DNA of 64,000 nucleotides, taken from the NCBI GenBank assembly GCA_964644695.1, contig CAZXWN010000004.1, positions 1-64,000 of the forward strand, in the 5' to 3' direction. The notes beneath the pieces are model-generated. The model worked only from the letters and a program-made list of their open reading frames with translations. It searched no databases and had not been told where the DNA came from. Of this stretch, positions 7,678 to 14,964 are shown in pieces. How positions within the stretch are numbered: position 1 is the stretch's first letter; each line of letters begins with the position of its first letter. Source of the stretch: CAZXWN01 sp964644695 [NCBI: uncultured bacterium]. GTDB lineage: Bacteria > UBP4 > UBA4092. A program made the position numbers and the translations under genes.

Positions 7678-8127
7678 ATGAAAATCATACTTAAAGAAGA
7701 TATTGATAAACTCGGTAAATATGGCGAAATAGTGAATGTGGCCGATGGTTATGCCCGTAATTTCCTATTACCAAAAGGTTTGGCTTTAGAAGCCACTCCC
7801 CATGCCATGAATTTATTCGAAATGCAGGCTGCCAAACGCGCCAAAGTTGTGGCTGAACAAACTGCTGCTGCCCAGAAGGCTGCAGAAACTCTTCAGGGCC
7901 TGAAGGTCACCATTAAGGTTAAAGTAGGCGAAGAAAACAAACTGTACGGTTCAGTGACTGCTGCTGATATCGCCGCTGCAATCGCCAACCTTGGTCAAGA
8001 AATAGACCGGAGAAAGATTCAACTTGATGAACCCATCAAAGCGGTCGGTGAATATACCGTTTCCGTTAAACTGTATAGCGATGTAGTTGCTCAAATCCCG
8101 GTTTCCGTCGTCAAGGATGAAGATTAA
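7678..8127 (+). CDS. rplI: 50S ribosomal protein bL9
   Basis: Large-subunit protein bridging adjacent ribosomes. The 149-residue chain shows the bL9 N-domain signature (KLGKYGEIVNVADGYARNFLLPKGLA), the long connecting helix (about 45-78, Ala-rich) and the C-terminal domain (VGEENKLYGSVTAADIAAAI). It is the last gene before the terminator at 8164. Confidence 0.97.
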   Translation: MKIILKEDIDKLGKYGEIVNVADGYARNFLLPKGLALEATPHAMNLFEMQAAKRAKVVAEQTAAAQKAAETLQGLKVTIKVKVGEENKLYGSVTAADIAAAIANLGQEIDRRKIQLDEPIKAVGEYTVSVKLYSDVVAQIPVSVVKDED

Positions 8128-8163
8128 TCACACAAAGAAACATACTTGACATAGACTCTATGG

Positions 8164-8200
8164 AAGGGGAAAATTGAAACAGATTTTCCCCTTTTTTATT
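8164..8200 (+). terminator. Rho-independent terminator between rplI and dnaB
   Basis: A perfect 11-bp stem (AAGGGGAAAAT at 8164-8174 with ATTTTCCCCTT at 8183-8193), an eight-base loop and a T-rich tail. It separates the ribosomal-protein unit from dnaB. Since dnaB begins only 22 bases later, some read-through probably feeds it. Confidence 0.88.
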
Positions 8201-8221
8201 TTATGAAGAAAGCATCAACTA

Positions 8222-9754
8222 ATGCCCGGAATTCAGTCCACATCGGTCACATATAATACAGAACGCATCCTCCCGCACAATGAAGATGCCGAGCGAGCTG
8301 TTTTAGGCTCAATCCTGCTAGATAATTCATGTCTCCATGATTTGTACAAATATCTTCGGCCTGAGACCTTTTATAATACCGGTCATGCCATTATCTATAA
8401 GGTCATGGGTGAATTATTTGAGGCAAATCAAGCCATTGACCCGGTGACATTGACTGAGGCACTCTCGAAAACAGGACGGTTAGATGCTATTGGGGGAGCG
8501 TCTTATCTAACCGCATTAGTCGATGATATTGTGACCACATCCAATGTCTCTGAATATGCTCAAATCCTGAAAGATAAGTATATTGCCCGGTGTTTAATCA
8601 GGATGTCCGAGGACATCTCTCAAAAGAGTTACGACCCAGGACAGGACATTGTAACTATTGTTGAGGAAGCCGAGAAAAGCATCCTTGAAATTGCTCAACA
8701 AAAAACAGAAAGTGATGTATTGCCCCTGAAGGAAATTATTCCTTCCGTTGTAGCCAACATCGAGATGATTTACAATCGGAAAGGAAGCCTTACCGGATTA
8801 CCCACTGGATTTAAGCAATTAAACGATTTGACCGGAGGATTTCAAAAATCTGACCTGATTATTCTTGCTGCTCGTCCCAGTGTTGGTAAAACCTCCTTTG
8901 CACTCAATGTTGCATCTAACATCGCGACTCCGACATTATCTTATCCGGGATATCCTGTTTTAATATTCTCATTAGAAATGTCCAAAGAACAGATTGTCCA
9001 GAGGATGGTCTGTACAGAGGCAGGTATATCTTCCAAGAGTGTCCGGGATGCCATGTTCAGCCGGAGTAAATTTGAAGAAATTAATCATGCCGCCGAGCGG
9101 TTATTCAAATGTCAGATTTATATCGACGACACCCCTGGTATTTCCATTATGGAATTACGGGCAAAAGCATTACGATTGAAATCCAAAGTGCCTGAACTGG
9201 GAATGATAATGATCGATTATCTTCAATTAATGTCTGGACGGGGAAAGATTGATAGTCGTCAGCAGGAAATCTCTGAAATTTCTCGTTCATTAAAAGCGCT
9301 GGCTCGTGAATTAAAAATTCCCGTCATTGCTTTGTCACAATTAAATCGTGCGGTTGAAATGCGTGGGAAAGATGCAAAGCCCCAATTATCAGACCTTCGT
9401 GAATCAGGAGCTTTAGAGCAGGACGCGGATGTGATTATGTTCCTGCACCGATTCCCCAAAGACCCTAGTGAAGAGTCTATGCCTGATAATAACCGAAAGA
9501 TGAGCCTGATTTTAGCTAAACAGCGTAATGGTCCGGTTGATGAAATAGAATTAACCTTTGTCAGTGCCTATACCCGGTTCATAGAAACAATTAATCTTGA
9601 TAAGCCCGGTGGTATGGATTCATATTCAGAATATGGCAATACCGATAACAATGACTATGCTAAGGGAAACCGCAAAATGGTTGACTTCAGCAAAGGCGCT
9701 GCTGATTTCGGACCTCCTCCCTATCCAGATCCGGATGAAGAGGTACCTTTTTAA
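8222..9754 (+). CDS. dnaB: Replicative DNA helicase DnaB with SSB-like C-terminal tip
   Basis: Hexameric 5'-3' helicase of the replication fork. The 510-residue chain has the N-terminal collar domain (about 15-115), a linker helix, and the RecA-like motor with Walker A AARPSVGKTS (near 218-227), SLEMSKEQ, IDYLQLM (Walker B) and SQLNRAVE; GALEQDADVIMFLHR is the H4 region. The tail after about residue 455 is unusual: Gly/Asn/Asp-rich, then PPPYPDPDEEVPF. This closely resembles the acidic tip of SSB proteins (DDVPF in the ssb encoded here). No clear Shine-Dalgarno is seen. The stop overlaps the mlaE start (TAATG). Confidence 0.96.
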   Translation: MPGIQSTSVTYNTERILPHNEDAERAVLGSILLDNSCLHDLYKYLRPETFYNTGHAIIYKVMGELFEANQAIDPVTLTEALSKTGRLDAIGGASYLTALVDDIVTTSNVSEYAQILKDKYIARCLIRMSEDISQKSYDPGQDIVTIVEEAEKSILEIAQQKTESDVLPLKEIIPSVVANIEMIYNRKGSLTGLPTGFKQLNDLTGGFQKSDLIILAARPSVGKTSFALNVASNIATPTLSYPGYPVLIFSLEMSKEQIVQRMVCTEAGISSKSVRDAMFSRSKFEEINHAAERLFKCQIYIDDTPGISIMELRAKALRLKSKVPELGMIMIDYLQLMSGRGKIDSRQQEISEISRSLKALARELKIPVIALSQLNRAVEMRGKDAKPQLSDLRESGALEQDADVIMFLHRFPKDPSEESMPDNNRKMSLILAKQRNGPVDEIELTFVSAYTRFIETINLDKPGGMDSYSEYGNTDNNDYAKGNRKMVDFSKGAADFGPPPYPDPDEEVPF

Positions 9755-10539
9755 TGCCGAGCCGCATAATTAGCCATTTTGGAGATCAGGTAATTACCAG
9801 TTTCGAAAAAGCAGGAGATATTACTAAATTATTTTTAGATACCCTGAAGTGGTGCTTCAAATCCAAACCCAATATTAAACAAACCCTTCAACAAATGGTT
9901 TATTTTGGTTTTGACTCAATACCGATTGTTTTACTTACAGCAATGTGTATCGGAATGATTTTTGTTCTTCAGACAGGGTATCAACTAACAAAATTCGGCG
10001 CAACAATCTATGCGGGTGGTATTAGTGCAATCGCTTTTGCACGTGAAATAGGTCCTGTATTTACAGGCTGGGCTGTTGCGTCCAGAGTAGGTGCCTCCAT
10101 TGCTGCAGAGATAGGGACAATGCAGGTAACAGAACAAATTGATGCTTTAAAGACTCTAGCAACGGATCCTGTCAGGTATCTGGTAGTTCCGCGGTTACTA
10201 GCTGGAGTTATTATGGTGCCAATATTGACAATTCTTGCGGTATTAGTAGGAATATTGGGAGGATGGCTTATTGCAATTTCAAATCTAGGGATTACAACCC
10301 AGGTTTATTTCAGTAATATACAATCATTCCTCCTACCTAAAGAAATATATGCAGGATTAATTAAAACGCCTGTATTTGGAGCCACAATCGCCATTATTGG
10401 ATGTTATCAAGGCTTCAATACATTTGGCGGTGCGGAAGGTGTGGGAAGAGCTACACGCAATTCTGTCGTAACATCAACGATATTAATCATTTTCTTTGAC
10501 TACATCATGGGTGCATTTATATTAGCTATATGGAAATAA
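9754..10539 (+). CDS. mlaE: MlaE-family lipid transport permease
   Basis: Inner-membrane permease of the Mla/Mce-type ABC system that moves phospholipids between the inner and outer membranes. The 261-residue chain has a short amphipathic start and then about five to six hydrophobic segments. Family features include GMIFVLQTGYQL, the AREIGPVFTGWAVASRVGASIAAEIGTM stretch split around residues 93-121, and EQIDALKTLATDP. Its start shares one base with the dnaB stop and its end overlaps mlaF by ten bases, so all three are translationally linked. No MlaD, MlaB or MlaC gene is nearby. Confidence 0.93.
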   Translation: MPSRIISHFGDQVITSFEKAGDITKLFLDTLKWCFKSKPNIKQTLQQMVYFGFDSIPIVLLTAMCIGMIFVLQTGYQLTKFGATIYAGGISAIAFAREIGPVFTGWAVASRVGASIAAEIGTMQVTEQIDALKTLATDPVRYLVVPRLLAGVIMVPILTILAVLVGILGGWLIAISNLGITTQVYFSNIQSFLLPKEIYAGLIKTPVFGATIAIIGCYQGFNTFGGAEGVGRATRNSVVTSTILIIFFDYIMGAFILAIWK

Positions 10540-11303
10540 TTACATTTAAAAAAGTCTCTAAAATTTTGGGTAAAAAACAGATTCTGGATGATTTCGATCT
10601 CTCCATTCAATCCGGAGAGATTATGGTTATCATTGGACGAAGTGGTGAAGGAAAATCTGTCACTTTAAAACATATCATGGGACTGATGAAGCCAGATTCC
10701 GGTGAAGTATGGGTTGATAACGAATGTATAACTCAACTAGATGATGATGACATCAACCGGGTTAGAGAAAAATTTGGAATGCTATTCCAGTATGCGGCAT
10801 TATTTGACTCCATGAATGTCCGAGAAAATGTAGGGTTCGCACTGGATGAGCATACTAATTTATCTGAAGAAGAAAAATCTAAAATCGTTGCTGAAAAACT
10901 TGAGTTGGTGCATCTTTCCGGAATTGAGACAATGATGCCTTCTGAGTTATCCGGCGGCATGAAAAAGAGAGTAGGACTTGCCAGGGCTATCGCTCGGAAT
11001 CCTCAAATTCTTCTCTATGATGAACCTACAACAGGATTAGATCCTATCAATTGTGATGTTATTAATAATCTCATTCTAGAGCTAAGTAAGAAGCTTGGAG
11101 TAACATCTATTGTTGTCACACATGATATGCAAAGTGTTTTTAAAATTGCAGACCGCGTAGCTATGCTCCACAAAGGTAAAATAATCCAAGTAGGTCCAAA
11201 ATCTGATTTTAGAGACCCAGAAAATCCAATCGTTAGACAATTTGTCCGGGGTGAGGCTGAAGGCCCTCTCACTGACGAAATCATACAAAATGTGTTAAAA
11301 TAA
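10530..11303 (+). CDS. mlaF: MlaF-family ABC transporter ATP-binding protein
   Basis: ATPase partner of the adjacent MlaE permease. The 257-residue chain has Walker A GRSGEGKS (near 33-40), the Q-loop (FQYAALFDSM), signature LSGGMKKRVGLARA, Walker B ILLYDEPTTGLDP and the switch His in VVTHDM. Signature and Q-loop are typical of the Mla/Mkl subfamily. It starts inside the mlaE end (ATGGAAATAATTACA shared with the last mlaE codons). Confidence 0.95.
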   Translation: MEIITFKKVSKILGKKQILDDFDLSIQSGEIMVIIGRSGEGKSVTLKHIMGLMKPDSGEVWVDNECITQLDDDDINRVREKFGMLFQYAALFDSMNVRENVGFALDEHTNLSEEEKSKIVAEKLELVHLSGIETMMPSELSGGMKKRVGLARAIARNPQILLYDEPTTGLDPINCDVINNLILELSKKLGVTSIVVTHDMQSVFKIADRVAMLHKGKIIQVGPKSDFRDPENPIVRQFVRGEAEGPLTDEIIQNVLK

Positions 11304-11338
11304 TAAACTCAACTAATATCTACGGGAAAGGATTTGCC

Positions 11339-11428
11339 ATGAACCGCGGAAAAAAACGGAAAAAATTACGTTGGAAATGCAAACGTTCCAATAAACGCAA
11401 AGGCACTGCGGCCTTCAAACATCGTTAA
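11339..11428 (+). CDS. Small, very basic 29-residue peptide (possible ribosome-associated protein)
   Basis: ATG 11339 to TAA 11428 encodes 29 residues, of which about 15 are Lys, Arg or His, plus one Cys and one Trp. It has an excellent Shine-Dalgarno (GGGAAAGGA ending at 11332, six bases before ATG) and lies between mlaF and the terminator at 11449, so it is likely translated. Size and composition recall tiny ribosomal proteins (bTHX, or the COX24/mS38-like bacterial peptides), but I cannot assign it to either family. An alternative is a nucleic-acid-binding leader peptide. Confidence 0.65.
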   Translation: MNRGKKRKKLRWKCKRSNKRKGTAAFKHR

Positions 11429-11448
11429 TTCTGTATTAACACAAATAA

Positions 11449-11480
11449 AAAAGACGATCTTTTCGATCGTCTTTTGTTTT
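11449..11480. terminator. Bidirectional terminator between the mlaF unit and ftsZ
   Basis: An 11-bp stem (AAAAGACGATC at 11449-11459 with GATCGTCTTTT at 11465-11475) has A-rich sequence on its left and T-rich sequence on its right, so each strand reads a stem followed by T residues. It can stop both the plus-strand mlaF/small-peptide message and the minus-strand dcw message. Confidence 0.85.
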
Positions 11481-11511
11481 ATATATTAATAAAACGTATG
11501 ATTTATGCTGA

Positions 11512-12801
11512 TTAGATAATGGGTCTTGTCCTTTTTCTTAGATAGGCCGGAGTGTCATAATCATCGCGAGTAGAATTCTGTGGAGTTTTAAGATTAGAAT
11601 CTGATTGTTCATTAGATTCATTTTCATCATAGCTGGGAACCACTTTTTCTTGATTATGGATATGGGCAATTAGATTCATTTGTCCATCTTCATCAAACTC
11701 ATTTTCTGGTTCAATCACTTCTGGCTCAGGTTCTTCTTCAACAGTAACGGGAGCCATTTCTTCAGATTCTTCTAATTCCACCTGCGGAGGAGGAGAAATA
11801 ACTGGTTGTTTGGAATAATACTCGGTTGAGGTCGGCCAATTAACACCATCAAACCCTGTTGCAATAATCGTAACCTTAATTTCATCCCCAGCATCGTTAT
11901 CTATTACAGTTCCAATCCTGACCTGAGCATCTTCATGACAAGCATCATAAACCATTTGCGATATCTCAGACACTTCTCTTAGTGTGAGATCTGGACTTCC
12001 TGTAATATTTAACAAAACTCTCCTTGCGCCTCTTATTTCGTTTTTCTCTAAAAGGGAGCTGCTACTGGCAGAACGAAACGCCTGTTCTGCCCTATTATCA
12101 CCTTTTGCCGAACCAAATCCAATAACAGCTCCACCTGTATTACCAATAATTGAGTTTATATCTGCAAAATCAACATTAATAGTCCCCGGTACGGTAATCA
12201 AGTCTGTGATGCTTCTGACAGCCTGTAACAGAACCTTGTTTGCTATCTCAAAAGAAGAAATTAAAGTAGCTTTATCACCTGCCACCTGTAACAAATGGTC
12301 ATTGGGAATAACCATAGTTGCATCTACTTTAGATTTTAAACGCTGAAGCCCAGCCTCCGCCACCTTCATTCTTTCTCTTCCCTCAAAGGTGAACGGCTTG
12401 GTAACAACTGAAACAGTTAACGCATTAATACTCTTAGCAATCTCTGCAACAACTGGAGCGGCACCAGTACCAGTGCCTCCCCCCATTCCTGCAGCGATAA
12501 AGACCATATTGGCACCTTCCAAGGCTCTTAATATGTCTTCGCGGGATTCTTCGGCAGAGAGTTCTCCAACATCCGGTTTTCCACCACTCCCAAGACCATT
12601 GGTTGCATTAGCTCCCAATTGAATCCGATAAGGGGTCTTTGTCTTAACTAAGGCTTGCCCATCGGTATTGGCAACGATAAACTCAACACCGGGTAAACCC
12701 TCTGAGAACATACTGTCAACAGCATTACATCCAGCCCCTCCAAGACCAATTACTTTTATTACTGCCAACTTTTTATCTGGTTCATCAAAATGCAATACCA
12801 T
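11512..12801 (-). CDS. ftsZ: Cell division protein FtsZ
   Basis: Tubulin-like GTPase that forms the Z ring. In the 429-residue chain the GTPase core covers about 1-320, with the tubulin signature GGGTGTGAAP near residue 105, GLGGAGCNAV near 20 and the T7 loop region NVDFADI. A variable acidic linker (about 325-405) follows. The C-terminal peptide DDYDTPAYLRKR is the conserved site for FtsA and other partners. It is last in the dcw operon, 22 bases after ftsA, before the shared terminator. Confidence 0.98.
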   Translation of the reverse strand: MVLHFDEPDKKLAVIKVIGLGGAGCNAVDSMFSEGLPGVEFIVANTDGQALVKTKTPYRIQLGANATNGLGSGGKPDVGELSAEESREDILRALEGANMVFIAAGMGGGTGTGAAPVVAEIAKSINALTVSVVTKPFTFEGRERMKVAEAGLQRLKSKVDATMVIPNDHLLQVAGDKATLISSFEIANKVLLQAVRSITDLITVPGTINVDFADINSIIGNTGGAVIGFGSAKGDNRAEQAFRSASSSSLLEKNEIRGARRVLLNITGSPDLTLREVSEISQMVYDACHEDAQVRIGTVIDNDAGDEIKVTIIATGFDGVNWPTSTEYYSKQPVISPPPQVELEESEEMAPVTVEEEPEPEVIEPENEFDEDGQMNLIAHIHNQEKVVPSYDENESNEQSDSNLKTPQNSTRDDYDTPAYLRKRTRPII

Positions 12802-12823
12802 GGGTATACCCCCAGTTTATATT

Positions 12824-14047
12824 TTAAAAATATTTTTCAAAAAACTCTTTAAAGTGCTTTGTGATTTGAGAATAATATGATTTCTTTTCCTGCTCATTAT
12901 CAATTGTTTCTAAATCTCGTGACAACAAAAGCCCGATGGCTGTTGAATGGAATGGGGTTTCTAACGCGTTCTGATTCATGTATGAAAAATGCCTTGGCAA
13001 TGCAATTCTCACTGGCAAATTAAAGCTCTTTTCTGCCAATTCTTTCAATCCTTTTGTTAATGATACACCCCCCGTAATAATTACTCCGACGGGTGCATTA
13101 TACTGCCGGTTAACAATATCAAGTTCTTGGGTGACTAGATCAAACATTTCCATCAAGCGAGGCTGAATAATTTCTACCAAGGTTGATTTATTGACCAGTG
13201 ATGTTCCACCATCTACCAATCTTTTTACGGGAATACTTTCATCACGATTTACAGCTGCCAAAGTAGCATGACCATGGTTGATTTTCAAGGATTCCGCATC
13301 ACTTGGGGATATTCGCAATGCATATGATATATCCTGAGTTATGTGGTTCCCACCCATGTGAATCACCTGTGTATGTCGAATTGCTCCTTGATGGTAGAGA
13401 ACCATATCAATCACACCGGCACCAATATCCAAAAATAATACACCTGAATTCATCTCATCAGAAGTCAAAACAGCTCTAGCCGAAGCCAACGGCTGCATGA
13501 CATGCATCCCCACTCGATATCCGGCACGATTCACACATCTCACTATATTCTGCAAGGTATTTGGCATTCCGTGAACAGCATGGACATCAATAGCCAAACG
13601 ACTACCTACCATGCCGATTGGAGGCATATCAGTTCCTGTTCTCTCATCATCAACATAAAATCCCTGGGTTAAAACACAAAACAGTTCTTTCCCCGGAGGC
13701 AACTGTATTTCGCCAGCATTTCGTTCAACTTGATCAATATCTTCTTGGGTAATTCCTTTTAGAGAGTTGGTTACATTCTGTACATAATTAAAGTTCAAGC
13801 ATTGCAAACCCTTTCCTGCAACACCTACAATCACACCTTCAATTTTCTGATTTCCAACAGTACTCTCAGCTTTTGAAAGAGCTTCTTCAATGGCTTCAAC
13901 CGCAGCATCCTGGTCAAGAACAACGCCACCTCTAATAGCGCTTGTATGCACAATTCCTTCTCCCTGAATAACAGCGATGCCATTATCATCCAGTTCTCCT
14001 ACTAGTGCACAAACCTTACTGGTGCCTATATCTAGTGCAGCAATCAT
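12824..14047 (-). CDS. ftsA: Cell division protein FtsA
   Basis: Actin-like membrane tether for FtsZ. The 407-residue chain shows the phosphate-1 motif ALDIGTSKV at the start, the 1C domain (about 85-165), FLDIGAGVIDM (phosphate 2) and IITGGVSLTKGL (adenosine motif). The C-terminal segment SYYSQITKHFKEFFEKYF is an amphipathic helix expected to bind the membrane. It lies between ftsQ and ftsZ, as in most dcw clusters. Confidence 0.97.
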   Translation of the reverse strand: MIAALDIGTSKVCALVGELDDNGIAVIQGEGIVHTSAIRGGVVLDQDAAVEAIEEALSKAESTVGNQKIEGVIVGVAGKGLQCLNFNYVQNVTNSLKGITQEDIDQVERNAGEIQLPPGKELFCVLTQGFYVDDERTGTDMPPIGMVGSRLAIDVHAVHGMPNTLQNIVRCVNRAGYRVGMHVMQPLASARAVLTSDEMNSGVLFLDIGAGVIDMVLYHQGAIRHTQVIHMGGNHITQDISYALRISPSDAESLKINHGHATLAAVNRDESIPVKRLVDGGTSLVNKSTLVEIIQPRLMEMFDLVTQELDIVNRQYNAPVGVIITGGVSLTKGLKELAEKSFNLPVRIALPRHFSYMNQNALETPFHSTAIGLLLSRDLETIDNEQEKKSYYSQITKHFKEFFEKYF

Positions 14048-14068
14048 ATGCCATACCTCTATCTTGAA

Positions 14069-14947
14069 TTATGTCGATGGAGTTGTCACTGTTCCATATA
14101 CTTCAGGTTTCTTTATACCAGTTTTTCTTGGATGTGTTATTAAAGAATCTTCATCATACCGTAAATCAATATAATCAAAAGGTTCGTTTTGTTCCAGTAA
14201 TCTACACATCATTTCTAAACGTTTATCGAAATTTATATTTCCAAGACTTATCTCTGTTCCATCAGGTTGTGTTATCAACTTTGTGTTACGAGGATTTGAA
14301 ATATCAATTTCAGATATCTGGGCCATAAGATCTGGCTTATTCTTTTTTATCCAATCCAATATATAAACTGCATTAGAAATATCATTACCTTTCAGTTTAT
14401 GTTGTTCTTTGATATTGATATTTCCAGATATATTTAATAATGGAATGTTTACAGCTTGTTTAATATCTATTTCTGGTAATAACACTCCTTCTGTATCTAT
14501 ACCCAAGGTTTGTTCTCCTACAATGAGCATGGCAGGCTTTCTTTCCTGCACATTTATAATCAACACAGAGGGGTATCTTTTAATAACTTTCACACTCTGA
14601 ATCCAAGGGTTCTGAGAAACTCGTTTATTGATTAACTCTGAGGATATTTTCATTAAATGTAATTCTCGATTAAGACCTATCTCCCTCAACAGTGATTCTC
14701 TGTCACAATGGGGTGTTGATTCAAAAACAATCTTTTCCACAACAAAATATGGGGACTTCCATGCAAATCTCGCCATTCCTACTGCCAGGAGCAAAACACC
14801 TATCAGCAAGAGGATCGTCACTATCCGACGACACCACTTAGTGACCAATTCTCTCCAAGTAACATTCTCCCCATTCTTTTTATAACGGGATGTTTTCCCA
14901 ATATCCTGTTCCTTAAGATGTTTGGAATTATAGAGGTTCTTTCTCAT
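14069..14947 (-). CDS. ftsQ: Cell division protein FtsQ (POTRA domain)
   Basis: Bitopic divisome scaffold. In 292 residues: a basic cytoplasmic N-terminus, one membrane segment near 38-58 (IVTILLLIGVLLLAVGMARFAW), then an extracytoplasmic POTRA domain (about 65-135, VEKIVFEST to VLIINVQERKPAM) and the FtsQ beta domain. The assignment rests on this topology, the RKPA motif and position between murC/B and ftsA. Sequence identity to well-known FtsQ proteins looks low, as is normal for the family. Confidence 0.88.
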   Translation of the reverse strand: MRKNLYNSKHLKEQDIGKTSRYKKNGENVTWRELVTKWCRRIVTILLLIGVLLLAVGMARFAWKSPYFVVEKIVFESTPHCDRESLLREIGLNRELHLMKISSELINKRVSQNPWIQSVKVIKRYPSVLIINVQERKPAMLIVGEQTLGIDTEGVLLPEIDIKQAVNIPLLNISGNINIKEQHKLKGNDISNAVYILDWIKKNKPDLMAQISEIDISNPRNTKLITQPDGTEISLGNINFDKRLEMMCRLLEQNEPFDYIDLRYDEDSLITHPRKTGIKKPEVYGTVTTPST

Positions 14948-14964
14948 AATATTCTTACAGTTGA

